This document shows positions 1 through 7,391 of a DNA stretch of 57,794 nt, one piece after another. The stretch's first letter is position 1. Each line of letters begins with the position of its first letter. The DNA comes from an uncultured Acetatifactor sp. (GTDB taxonomy: Bacteria > Bacillota > Clostridia > Lachnospirales > Lachnospiraceae). Both the position numbers and the translations under genes were made by a program. Below the pieces are notes generated by a model, which saw nothing but the letters and a program-made list of their open reading frames with translations, searched no databases and was not told the DNA's origin. Location of the stretch: NCBI GenBank assembly GCA_947588205.1, contig CANPYG010000004.1, positions 1 through 57,794 of the forward strand, in the 5' to 3' direction.

Positions 1-261
1 TCCCGTTTCATATTCAAAGAACCGCATCCGGGTATTCGACCTGGACAGCAAGAATATTCCCTGGTCACAATAACTCTTGCCATCGATCCTATCCCCGCTC
101 GCGCCAACCACGGGCTTTGTGGTGTTGGTCAGCGTCATTCCCGCCGGTGCCGGGCGCATCCAGATGCGGGGCAGCAGAAGAATCCCGACAACCAGAAGAC
201 AAAACGCCGCCGAGAACCAGACATACCACTCTATTCTTCTTTTTCCCGTAACAGCTTTCAT
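1..261 (-). CDS. Membrane-anchored protein, 3' part outside window
   Basis: Reading leftward from an ATG at 259-261, 87 codons stay open to the window edge, so the C-terminus is missing. A GGAGG ribosome site lies 7 bases upstream. The N-terminus has basic residues (KRR) and then a hydrophobic stretch of about 20 residues (roughly 12-33), which fits an uncleaved signal anchor. After it comes an outward-facing segment containing VVGASGDRIDGKSYCD. I do not recognise the family, and with so little visible I assign no function. Two 17-bp direct repeats and a long dyad sit directly upstream and may control it. Confidence 0.6.
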   Translation of the reverse strand, partial: MKAVTGKRRIEWYVWFSAAFCLLVVGILLLPRIWMRPAPAGMTLTNTTKPVVGASGDRIDGKSYCDQGIFLLSRSNTRMRFFEYETG

Positions 262-278
262 TGGCATCCTCCAACACA

Positions 279-312
279 ATGTGTAACCTTAAAACATGTG
301 TAACCTTAAAAC
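279..312. repeat. Two tandem 17-bp repeats upstream of the partial gene
   Basis: The unit atgtgtaaccttaaaac occurs at 279-295 and again, without spacer, at 296-312. It lies between a long dyad and the start codon at 261. Tandem exact copies next to a promoter region look like a two-site operator, but no regulator gene is visible nearby. Confidence 0.5.
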
Positions 313-348
313 TCTCAATTTAAGTTTAACATACTTAAACTGAGAGTT
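310..348 (-). terminator. Long dyad: terminator or operator
   Basis: Arms of 16 bases at 310-325 and 333-348 pair with one G-U wobble around a 7-base loop. On the minus strand the second arm runs into TTTTAAGG, so it can end the transcript of the small gene at 502-789. Because it lies just upstream of the next minus-strand gene it could equally be an operator. The inner part also reads as GTTTAA-5-TTAAAC. Confidence 0.5.
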
Positions 349-414
349 CAATTGTTATAACCGCTAAAGTTTCCGTCTGTTTTTGTCTAATTGCAACAGT
401 GCAGCCCCGCCATT

Positions 415-438
415 AAATCCTTCATCGTCCACCCTGCC
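415..438. repeat. 24-bp exact copy of a segment of the epimerase gene
   Basis: Twenty-four bases here are identical to 1774-1797, where they code for GRVDDEGF near the C-terminus of the aldose-epimerase gene. Similarity does not extend on either side. This looks like a small ectopic copy downstream of the 502-789 gene. The rest of 349-501 shows nothing I can support. Confidence 0.6.
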
Positions 439-501
439 GATCATCTCTCCATAATAATGACTGCTTCAGGAAGGCTGGTGCTTCAACGCTTTCCGTTTTT
501 G

Positions 502-789
502 TTACACGTTTTTTTGCTTTTCTTTAACCAGCTTACGCTTTTCTTCCCTAAGCTTCTGCTTCTCTTCCATCAGCCTTTGTTTCTCTTTAGCTTCCTTTTT
601 CGCAGCCTTCGTTTCCTGCTTTACTTCCTTCATTGCCTGCTTCTGCGCCTTTTTCACAATCTTTTTATGAACCTTTACCCTTGCCTTTAACGGTGCGGAC
701 GCTTCCGATTTCACCGCATATAAAATATAAAAAAACACGATCGCAATTTGTACGCCACATACAATTTTAGTCTTGTTATCCTCACTCAT
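502..789 (-). CDS. Small membrane protein with a lysine-rich coiled-coil tail
   Basis: A 95-residue product. I prefer the ATG at 787-789, which follows GGAGAAG, over an earlier in-frame start at 825. The N-terminus is short (MSEDNKTK), followed by one hydrophobic helix at about 9-27 and then an almost uninterrupted K/E/Q/R segment to the end, which predicts a long charged helix or coiled coil. I do not recognise a named family. It is the last gene of a likely operon epimerase, metallophosphoesterase, this gene, all on the minus strand with gaps under 80 bases. Confidence 0.6.
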   Translation of the reverse strand: MSEDNKTKIVCGVQIAIVFFYILYAVKSEASAPLKARVKVHKKIVKKAQKQAMKEVKQETKAAKKEAKEKQRLMEEKQKLREEKRKLVKEKQKNV

Positions 790-865
790 GATTTCTTCTC
801 CTATACAGGTCAAGCTCCCAGGCAACGCTTTACCGGGATTCTCTCATCTTTCGTCAAACACCTTT

Positions 866-1609
866 TCATTGGATTCGTATGATCTGCTCATACAGCATGA
901 TATCCCGATCCGTGAGATTCCTGTTATGGTGATGGTGTCCAAAAAACCATTTCTGATAGCTGCATCTGCTGCGGATCTCCTCAAAATACTCATTCAACTC
1001 GTCCTGCACGCATTGTCCTCCTGAATAAATCTCCAGGACAGAAGCCGCCGGGCAATGGGTGACGATGAAATCCACCTTCCATCCGCAGTTTTCCAGATTT
1101 CTGCGCCCTTCCTCCATTTCCGTCTCATCAGGCATCTCCTGCGGCCACCAGGTTTCATGCAGAATCCGGTATTCCGCCCTTCTACGATCCAGCTCCTTTT
1201 TCCGTATTTTATAGTCCGCTGCGCTGCGGTCCAACACTCCTGCAGAGATATCGTGGCTCCTAGCCCCACCAAAGGTAAAAAAAGTTCTGCCATTCAGGGC
1301 AAAGACCTGCCCCCTCATTAAATGAATCACAGACGGCTTGATCCTTTGTATCTTACCTCCACGCCAAGTTTCTACGGGATATTCGGAAAGCAGATCAAAA
1401 TTTTCATGATTTCCGTCTACCCAGAGCGTAGTGAATGGCTTTTTCTCCAGCCATCCCATCCAGTATTCCTGTTCCTTAGAGCGATCCCAGAAACCGAAAT
1501 CACCGCAGATGATCACATAATCATCCTTTGTCATCTCCTTCTGCTCCGGGAAGATGTCTCTATGAAATCTTCGGTAGTCTCCATGACAGTCGCCGGTAAT
1601 ATATATCAT
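866..1609 (-). CDS. Calcineurin-like metallophosphoesterase
   Basis: A 247-residue protein with the whole metallophosphoesterase signature: GDCHGD at 6-11, GDFG at 36-39, GNHE at 66-69, a THCP histidine motif near 183 and a terminal GHHHHN cluster. These residues bind two metal ions that hydrolyse phosphoesters. The substrate cannot be read from the sequence; nucleotides, phosphoproteins and phospholipids are all possible in this superfamily. It has no signal peptide, so it should be cytoplasmic. The ATG at 1607-1609 is preceded by GGGGAG. It lies 71 bases downstream of the epimerase gene and is probably cotranscribed with it. Confidence 0.85.
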   Translation of the reverse strand: MIYITGDCHGDYRRFHRDIFPEQKEMTKDDYVIICGDFGFWDRSKEQEYWMGWLEKKPFTTLWVDGNHENFDLLSEYPVETWRGGKIQRIKPSVIHLMRGQVFALNGRTFFTFGGARSHDISAGVLDRSAADYKIRKKELDRRRAEYRILHETWWPQEMPDETEMEEGRRNLENCGWKVDFIVTHCPAASVLEIYSGGQCVQDELNEYFEEIRSRCSYQKWFFGHHHHNRNLTDRDIMLYEQIIRIQ

Positions 1610-1680
1610 CGTTTTCTCCCCACTGCATCAGGATATTTGCACCACTTTTCGCAAAACTGCTTTCCGCTGGTGAACGGTCC

Positions 1681-2580
1681 TCAACAGGCATGGAACTCCA
1701 TGCGATAAGAATGTCTGCGGCTGCTCCCCGCTGCCAGGCTCTGCACCCCGGTTTTTTCCTTAAGCTCTCCTGTAAATCCTTCATCGTCCACCCTGCCCAG
1801 CCAAGGCTCCAGGCACACAAACCTTCCTTCTGGCTTAGACCAGATTCCCAGGGAAGGGAATCCCCCGCACTGCATGGTGATATAAGGCGTCCTGTCCGGC
1901 CGCGCGATACGCACCGTGGAAAGCTGACTGTTTTCAAAAATAAGGGCGTCCTTGTCGAACAGGTCATTCGCTATGGGAAGATATCCCCCATCAAGCTTTA
2001 ACGGATAGCTTACCCAGGGAACCGCGAAACCGCTTTCAGGGCTTACAAGGATATATTCCAGGGTTTCCTTCCCCGGGAACTCCAGATAATACTGATCCCT
2101 CGTTTCCTCCGCAGACGCAGGCGTGGTAAAACCGGGATGCCCGCCGATGCAGTAAAGCATCTCTTCCTCCCCACGATTGCAGACGGTCCAGACGACCTCC
2201 AGTTCCCTGGCATTACCCGGTACAAATCTGTGGGTCACAGACAACACAAAATCAAAGGGATAGATCACCTTCATGGCGTCATCGGACTCCAGGCGATGGG
2301 TGATGGAATCCTCAGTTACGGAAACACACTCAAACTCAGCATCCCTCGCGAAGCCGTGCTGGGTCTTCATCTCATATTCCTTTCCCTCATGTCGGTACAC
2401 GCCGCCGATCACCCTTCCAACGAAGGGGAACAAAATCGGTGAATGACGGTTCCAGACCGCCGGATCGGCACACCAGATCCGCTCAAATCCTGACCCCTTA
2501 TCAAAAACACTCACAAGCTCCGCGCCGTGATCATCCACTGTCACCTTCAAAAATTCATTTTCTATTTTATGCTGCGCCAT
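1681..2580 (-). CDS. Aldose 1-epimerase family protein, LacX-like
   Basis: A 299-residue cytoplasmic protein of the galactose-mutarotase fold. Visible family features are the RHSPILFPFVGRV segment near the start, the CIGGHPGF motif with the catalytic histidine, and a C-terminal E-PW-GRVDDEGF-GEL segment. Members interconvert the anomers of hexoses or related phosphosugars. I chose the ATG at 2578-2580 because GGAGGA lies 7 bases before it; an in-frame TTG at 2595 overlaps that ribosome site and is unlikely. It appears to head an operon with the metallophosphoesterase and the small membrane protein. The exact sugar is unknown. Confidence 0.85.
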   Translation of the reverse strand: MAQHKIENEFLKVTVDDHGAELVSVFDKGSGFERIWCADPAVWNRHSPILFPFVGRVIGGVYRHEGKEYEMKTQHGFARDAEFECVSVTEDSITHRLESDDAMKVIYPFDFVLSVTHRFVPGNARELEVVWTVCNRGEEEMLYCIGGHPGFTTPASAEETRDQYYLEFPGKETLEYILVSPESGFAVPWVSYPLKLDGGYLPIANDLFDKDALIFENSQLSTVRIARPDRTPYITMQCGGFPSLGIWSKPEGRFVCLEPWLGRVDDEGFTGELKEKTGVQSLAAGSSRRHSYRMEFHAC

Positions 2581-2725
2581 ATCCTGTTCCTCCAATTCCT
2601 TCCCTGCAAAGCAGTTTTCGTGTTTTCAAGGATAGCAAAGTATATACCTTGATATTTCCCATTATTTACTCTAACATTCTTTTGAACAAAATACAACCAA
2701 AATTCATGACGCCCACATAAACAAA

Positions 2726-2751
2726 AACCGACAGCCGTGAGACCATCGGTT
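2726..2751 (-). terminator. Rho-independent terminator after rubredoxin
   Basis: On the minus strand an 11-bp stem (AACCGATGGTC with GGCTGTCGGTT, using G-U pairs) closes a 4-base loop and runs into TTTTTGTTTA. It lies 50 bases downstream of the rubredoxin stop codon. Confidence 0.8.
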
Positions 2752-2801
2752 CTTTTATTTCAGTTCGGTTTGTGGCGACTACAGCCTAATATGTAAAGAT
2801 A

Positions 2802-2975
2802 TTAGTTGTAGTTGTCGATGCAGGGCTGGAACATGCTCTTGTCAATGCCGCAGTTCGGGCAAACCCAATCATCGGGAAGATCTTCGAAAGCGGTTCCCGG
2901 TGCGATTCCATGCTCAGGGTCGCCCTTCTCAGGATCATATGTGTAGCCACAGGGATTACAGAAATACTTTTTCAT
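2802..2975 (-). CDS. Rubredoxin
   Basis: A 57-residue one-electron carrier with a single iron held by four cysteines. The two knuckles are CNPCGY at 6-11 and CPNCG at 39-43, and the family segments [12 protein letters not shown] and DLPDDWVCP are intact. A fifth cysteine (Cys52) lies just before the end and is not part of the standard site. I chose the ATG at 2973-2975 after AAAGGAG; an upstream GTG would swallow that ribosome site. In anaerobes rubredoxins donate electrons to peroxide- and superoxide-removing enzymes, but no such partner is adjacent. It has its own terminator and probably its own promoter. Confidence 0.95.
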   Translation of the reverse strand: MKKYFCNPCGYTYDPEKGDPEHGIAPGTAFEDLPDDWVCPNCGIDKSMFQPCIDNYN

Positions 2976-3060
2976 AGTTAAGACTCCTTTCACATTATAA
3001 CATTATATTTGAAGCCATGCGGTTCCATTAAGGTAAGGATATCACATTTTCATACAAGAT

Positions 3061-3957
3061 TCAATAGGAAATAATCTCATAGCCGTCCTCCGTTACCAGC
3101 ACCTGAATCTCCCACTGTGCCGAAGGCAGCCCATCCTCCGTATATACCGTCCATCCGTCGGAATCGTCTATATAAATGTCTTCCTTTCCCATATTCACCA
3201 TTGGCTCAATGGTGAACATCAACCCGGGAGCCATCACCATTTCCTCCCCGCGTCTGGAAACATAGCTTACCCATGGATCCTCATGAAATTCCACGCCTAC
3301 GCCGTGACCGCCGATATCGCGGACCACGCTGTAGCCATTTGCGCGGACGAAATCATTGATTGCCTGACCCATATCCCCGAGGAAGCCCCAGGGCTTTACC
3401 TGTTCAAGTCCCACTCGGATGCTTTCCCTGGTCACATCCACCAGTCTCTTCTTCTCCTCAGAGACCTGCCCGATACAGAACATTCTGGAGGAATCGGAAA
3501 AATACCCGTTCAGGATCGTGGACGCGTCAATATTGACAATATCCCCATCCTTCAACACCACATCGGGCGAAGGGATTCCGTGGCAGACAATGTTATTGAT
3601 GGAAGTACAGACGCTCTTAGGATAGCCCTCATAATTTAACGGCGCGGGAATCGCATGGTATTTCGCGGTCTGCTCGCTCACCCAGCGGTCGATTTCCTCC
3701 GTGGTAACTCCCTCCCGGATATGCCCGGCAACATAATCCAGGACCGCGATGTTGACTTTCGCGCTCTCCTTAATCATGCGCACCTGTTCAGGGGTTTTGA
3801 TCATTGTACGGGAAGGTACGATATGCCTCTGCAGCTGCAGACTTTCCAGGCGTTGGTCAAAGCCGCAATGGCACTGCTTATATTTTCTTCCGCTGCCGCA
3901 CCAGCAAGGGTCGTTGCGGCCGAACTTTCTGGTATTAATGCTGTAATCGATCGACAT
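3061..3957 (-). CDS. map: Methionine aminopeptidase type I with SEC-C zinc motif
   Basis: A 298-residue enzyme that removes the initiator methionine from new proteins. Residues 18-31 form a SEC-C type zinc motif (CWCGSGRKYKQCHC). The catalytic domain follows, with metal ligands visible as D144, D155, H218, E251 and E283 and the substrate-site histidine in CHGIPS at 125-130. The start at 3957 is preceded by GGAGAGG; the open frame continues 44 codons further upstream, but those codons overlap the promoter at 4001-4029. The SEC-C extension is common in clostridial Map proteins and probably helps ribosome docking. Confidence 0.95.
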   Translation of the reverse strand: MSIDYSINTRKFGRNDPCWCGSGRKYKQCHCGFDQRLESLQLQRHIVPSRTMIKTPEQVRMIKESAKVNIAVLDYVAGHIREGVTTEEIDRWVSEQTAKYHAIPAPLNYEGYPKSVCTSINNIVCHGIPSPDVVLKDGDIVNIDASTILNGYFSDSSRMFCIGQVSEEKKRLVDVTRESIRVGLEQVKPWGFLGDMGQAINDFVRANGYSVVRDIGGHGVGVEFHEDPWVSYVSRRGEEMVMAPGLMFTIEPMVNMGKEDIYIDDSDGWTVYTEDGLPSAQWEIQVLVTEDGYEIISY

Positions 3958-4000
3958 AGTTATTGACCTCTCCATTTCCTGCGTCGGCAGGCTTTGCTTT

Positions 4001-4029
4001 ATTATACCTTTAATACATTTGTTTTGCAA
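4001..4029 (-). promoter_or_regulatory. Sigma-70 type promoter for map
   Basis: On the minus strand a TTGCAA box (4024-4029) is 17 bases from TATAAT (4001-4006), about 45 bases upstream of the map start. A small CCTGC/GCAGG hairpin follows in the leader. The remaining bases up to 4201 hold the divergent start region of the AraC gene. Confidence 0.75.
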
Positions 4030-4201
4030 GGGAAAAACAATATAGAAAGACCGCCACAAAAGTACCCGACAAAAGTACACCAAAAGCACAAAAGCACGGC
4101 AACCGGAGTTTCCCTACGAGTGGACTTTTCAGCAATTTCGTGATAAAATTTAAAAGTCAGCAAAGCAGGAATCGACATTTCCGGATTTAGGAGGGATTGT
4201 T

Positions 4202-5401
4202 TTGGACTTTATCAAAGACGCGCAAATCATCATCCCTGTATTGAGCAGGCTTAATATGACAGTCTACGAAAATGAAAAAAAGGACATACTTGATGATTTT
4301 GAGAAGCGTTCCTGCTTTATGCCGGACATGCAGCCTCTTTATACGGCAGATGGTCTTTTGGATTTCTTTTCCAAAAGGGGCGCTGATAAAATCTATGCTG
4401 TTACCGACGGGCTGGGGGTTCATTGTGTGATCCTTGCGGCCGGGTCAAAATGGATCATCCTCGGGCCTTTTGTCGTATCAACCTGGAGGGCAAGCGAGGC
4501 GAAAAGGGTTCTATCCCACATCGGCGCAAAAGACAACACCTTTCTGCCCTTTCAAAACTATTACTGTTCACTCCCGATGATTGCAGACGAGTATGCCATA
4601 CGCATCGCCACGGTGCTTTTGGACAATACCGTTGACAATCCGCCCCAGGAAGTAGAGTATCTGGATTTTGGCGGTCAGCAGCCAGAGGATATTTCCACCA
4701 AAATATATGAATCCTATGATGAACTGTCTGTAGTGGAACATCGCTATAGGCTGGAGGCGCAGCTAATGGATGCGGTGCGCCAGGGGCAAACCGCTCAGGC
4801 ACTGAGGATCTTTTCGGACATATGCGCTTGGTCAAGGGGTCTGAAATTTTATTCAGACGGGATGAAGGATCAGATAGCGGGAGTCTGCATCATTCGCACC
4901 TTAGTTCGTCATGCAACCCTGCAGAGCGGGCTCGCGCCCGTACTTGTAGATGCATTGAGCCAGGAGTACGCCCAGAAAATGCATGTCATGACTGACAGCG
5001 AACAGTTAACGGAACTGACGAGGCAATATATCGCAGCGTTCTGCGCCGCAGTGAGGGAAAACAGAAAAAAGGGAAAATCCCCACAGGTACGGCGGGCGAT
5101 ACAGTACATAGAGGTACACCTGAGCGATCCCCTCTCAGTGGACGGGCTGTGCGCTGCCGTCGGAGTCTCCCGGCAGGGATTTGTCCGCCTTTTCAAAATT
5201 GAGACAGGTCTCACAATCAAACAATACATCGCAAAAGCCCGCTGTGAACGCGCAAAGGAGCTTCTAATCAATAAACAGATCCTGATACGCGATATTGCCG
5301 GCTATGTGGGCTATGAGGATACGAACTACTTCACACGTATTTTCAAATCGGTTATTGGCATATCCCCTCAGAAATACAAGGAAAAATATACTTTCAAATA
5401 A
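4202..5401 (+). CDS. AraC-family regulator with N-terminal sensory domain
   Basis: A 399-residue transcription factor. The N-terminal half (about 1-180), including GPFVVSTWRASEA, resembles the PocR-like ligand-binding domain seen in lachnospiral AraC regulators. The last 100 residues contain two helix-turn-helix units (DPLSVDGLCAAVGVSRQGF and IRDIAGYVGYEDTNYFTRIF) and the family ending GISPQKYKEKY. The start is a TTG at 4202, supported by AGGAGGG 7 bases upstream; no ATG in this frame fits. The GH88 gene lies 155 bases downstream on the same strand, so control of uronate-oligosaccharide use is a reasonable inference, but the ligand is unknown. Confidence 0.85.
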   Translation: MDFIKDAQIIIPVLSRLNMTVYENEKKDILDDFEKRSCFMPDMQPLYTADGLLDFFSKRGADKIYAVTDGLGVHCVILAAGSKWIILGPFVVSTWRASEAKRVLSHIGAKDNTFLPFQNYYCSLPMIADEYAIRIATVLLDNTVDNPPQEVEYLDFGGQQPEDISTKIYESYDELSVVEHRYRLEAQLMDAVRQGQTAQALRIFSDICAWSRGLKFYSDGMKDQIAGVCIIRTLVRHATLQSGLAPVLVDALSQEYAQKMHVMTDSEQLTELTRQYIAAFCAAVRENRKKGKSPQVRRAIQYIEVHLSDPLSVDGLCAAVGVSRQGFVRLFKIETGLTIKQYIAKARCERAKELLINKQILIRDIAGYVGYEDTNYFTRIFKSVIGISPQKYKEKYTFK

Positions 5402-5417
5402 ATATGAGTTTGTCCAG

Positions 5418-5455
5418 GCCGCCACCCGTTTGTGCTAACAGGTGATGGCTTTGTT
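5418..5455 (+). terminator. Probable weak terminator after the AraC gene
   Basis: GCCGCCACC and GGTGATGGC form a 9-bp stem with one mismatch and one wobble, followed by TTTGTTATGG. The U-run is short, so some read-through into the GH88 gene is likely. A TACAAT box soon after could serve a separate GH88 promoter, but I found no good -35 box for it. Confidence 0.4.
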
Positions 5456-5556
5456 ATGGTACAATTTTTAAGCGAAGTATTAGATTTCTTCATAGTTGTC
5501 GAATTGGAGAATCCTTGACAAAATGCTACTTTTGAAATTCAAAATGGAGGAACGAG

Positions 5557-6777
5557 ATGGCAAACGATGTTTTCGGCAACCCAGCCCTCACCCGGCAGAA
5601 AACTGCGGCTGAGAGCAAACCCTACGTCCTGCCCCATAAGGACCAGGCATGGCTCGACGAGGTGTACAAAAAGCTCACTGTCAAGATGAAAGCTGAGGCA
5701 GAGCGTGTAGGCACCATGATTCCATATACCACCAGAGACGGCAGGTATCACGATCTGGACGTGATGGGCGGACTTGGTTTCTGGACCAACGGCTTCTGGC
5801 CAGGTATGCTCTGGCAAATGTACAACGCCACAGGTGAGGAAATATACCGCACTGCCGCTGAAGGCGTAGAAGACCGGCTGAAGGAGCTGTTAATCACTTA
5901 CGATAGCCTTGATCACGATATTGGTTTCCTTTTTCTCCCTTCTGCCGTGGCAAACTACCGCAAAACGGGGAATATGGAGTCCCGCCGCATCGGTTTACAC
6001 GCGGCCAATATTTTGGCGGGGCGCTTCAACCCGGCAGGCAATTTCATACGCGCTTGGAATAATGGGCTTTGGGAAGGGCACGAGGTCAGCGGCTGGATGA
6101 TCATCGACTGTATGATGAACATCCCCATCCTCTATTGGGCGGCAAAGGAACTGAATGACCCACGGTATGAACATATCGCCATAGCCCATGCCAAGACAGC
6201 GCAAAAATATATCGTGCGTCCCGACGGCAGCTGCAACCACATACTCGTCTTCAACTCCAAAACCGGGGAATTTATGGATAACCCCGGCGGACAGGGCTAC
6301 GGCAGCGGCTCGTCCTGGAGCCGGGGACAGTCCTGGGCAGTATACGGGTTTACCCTCAGCTATATGCACACCGGCGATGAAAGCTTCCTGAATACCGCAA
6401 AGCTCTGCGCGCAATATTGTATTTCAAATCTGGCGGTCAACGACTGGCTGCCGCTGGTAGACTACCGCGCCCCGGCGGAGCCTGTGAAGTATGACTCCAC
6501 GGCCGGCATGATCACCGCAGCCGGTCTCCTGGAGCTGGCCAATCAAGTAGGCGAATATGAGAAGGGCTTATACACCAAGGCTGCCATCAGAATCCTCCAA
6601 GCCTGCGAGAATAAATTCTGCAATTGGGATCCGCAACAGGATTCCATCGTGGACGGCGGAACCTTCTTCTACCACGATCCTACTGGCGCGAATACCGAGA
6701 TGCCCATCATCTACGGCGACTATTATTTCATTGAAGCGGTCATGAAGCTCAAGGGAAAGGAGCTTTTTATCTGGTGA
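5557..6777 (+). CDS. Glycoside hydrolase family 88, unsaturated glucuronyl hydrolase
   Basis: A 406-residue (alpha/alpha)6-barrel enzyme. Known members remove the 4,5-unsaturated uronic acid from the ends of oligosaccharides left by polysaccharide lyases, by hydrating the double bond. Family segments seen are FWTNGFWPG at 75-83, the LDHDIGF region with a likely catalytic Asp at 121, GWMIIDCMMN with the second Asp at 184, and SSWSRGQSWAVYG. There is no signal peptide, so it acts on imported oligosaccharides. The ATG follows TGGAGG. No lyase or transporter is next to it, so the source glycan (glycosaminoglycan, pectin-like or ulvan-like) is undetermined. Confidence 0.9.
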   Translation: MANDVFGNPALTRQKTAAESKPYVLPHKDQAWLDEVYKKLTVKMKAEAERVGTMIPYTTRDGRYHDLDVMGGLGFWTNGFWPGMLWQMYNATGEEIYRTAAEGVEDRLKELLITYDSLDHDIGFLFLPSAVANYRKTGNMESRRIGLHAANILAGRFNPAGNFIRAWNNGLWEGHEVSGWMIIDCMMNIPILYWAAKELNDPRYEHIAIAHAKTAQKYIVRPDGSCNHILVFNSKTGEFMDNPGGQGYGSGSSWSRGQSWAVYGFTLSYMHTGDESFLNTAKLCAQYCISNLAVNDWLPLVDYRAPAEPVKYDSTAGMITAAGLLELANQVGEYEKGLYTKAAIRILQACENKFCNWDPQQDSIVDGGTFFYHDPTGANTEMPIIYGDYYFIEAVMKLKGKELFIW

Positions 6778-6780
6778 AAT

Positions 6781-6853
6781 GTGCGCCGCAAGGCGCACAA
6801 ATAAAACAAACCGATGGCTCTGGCCCAAAGAAGTCTACGCCATCGGTTTGTTT
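6781..6853. terminator. Two hairpins between convergent genes
   Basis: The first hairpin is GTGCGCC-GCAA-GGCGCAC at 6781-6798. The second has 15-bp arms at 6804-6818 and 6839-6853 with a 20-base loop, flanked by A-rich and T-rich sequence on opposite sides. It should end both the GH88 transcript and the minus-strand DUF6054 transcript. Confidence 0.75.
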
Positions 6854-6860
6854 CATTCAG

Positions 6861-6916
6861 TTTACTTAATTCGGTTTACTTAATTCAGTTTACTTAATTC
6901 AGTTTGCTTAATTCGG
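6861..6916. repeat. Four tandem 14-bp repeats
   Basis: The unit TTTACTTAATTCAG occurs four times head to tail (6861, 6875, 6889, 6903) with one or two changes per copy, and degenerate half-copies on both sides. Read on the minus strand it puts TAA stop codons in all frames after the DUF6054 gene. Copy number could vary between strains. Confidence 0.85.
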
Positions 6917-6921
6917 TTCGA

Positions 6922-7257
6922 TTAATCGAGCCTCCCCACCACATCCGCAATGGTATCCAAAAAGCTTTCCTCTCCCACGGTATTTAATTTTAGGAACACC
7001 GCCTGGCTGCCTCCGGAAGTGATCGCGGTCAGGAAATATTTTCCCCTGCTGCCGGCAAGGGTGACGCTCATACTGACACGATTATTGCCAAACCAGCTAT
7101 AGCGCTCGTAAACGCGCACTGCGCAGCGGAAATCTCCGTCGGAATAATAACTGCTGTCCTCAAACGATGCGGAAACGCTGCCGTTCATGATAGCATTATG
7201 AATAAGGCTTAGAATGCTATCAAAATCACCATGTACCTGCTTCTCAAATTTTGCCAT
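6922..7257 (-). CDS. DUF6054 family protein
   Basis: A 111-residue cytoplasmic protein that matches the DUF6054 pattern I know from Firmicutes: an N-terminal GDFDSILSLIHNAI helix, SVSASFEDSS, CAVRVYERYS, and a C-terminal ITSGGSQAVFLKLNT-GEESFLD segment. Its function is not known. I chose the ATG at 7255-7257 over an upstream in-frame GTG because AGGGGG sits directly against that GTG but at a good distance from the ATG. It is a single-gene unit with its own promoter and a shared terminator. Confidence 0.8.
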   Translation of the reverse strand: MAKFEKQVHGDFDSILSLIHNAIMNGSVSASFEDSSYYSDGDFRCAVRVYERYSWFGNNRVSMSVTLAGSRGKYFLTAITSGGSQAVFLKLNTVGEESFLDTIADVVGRLD

Positions 7258-7315
7258 GGATCTGTACACCCCCTATTATGAATAATCTGGAACACTTTGT
7301 TTCATCTATACCACT

Positions 7316-7344
7316 ATTATACTTTTATATAGGGCGTTTTGCAA
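7316..7344 (-). promoter_or_regulatory. Promoter for the DUF6054 gene
   Basis: TTGCAA (7339-7344 on the minus strand), a 17-base spacer and TATAAT (7316-7321) lie about 60 bases upstream of the DUF6054 start. The same TTGCAA -35 box is found before map and glnN. Confidence 0.75.
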
Positions 7345-7391
7345 GACGGGGGGCAGGGAAGATATAAAAACTTCATTCCTAGCTTCCCTCT

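Noticed and set aside
1690..2001. Plus-strand open frames opposite the epimerase and similar long frames opposite GH2, glnN and thiI
   Set aside because: They are antisense shadows of well-supported genes, without ribosome sites or family motifs.
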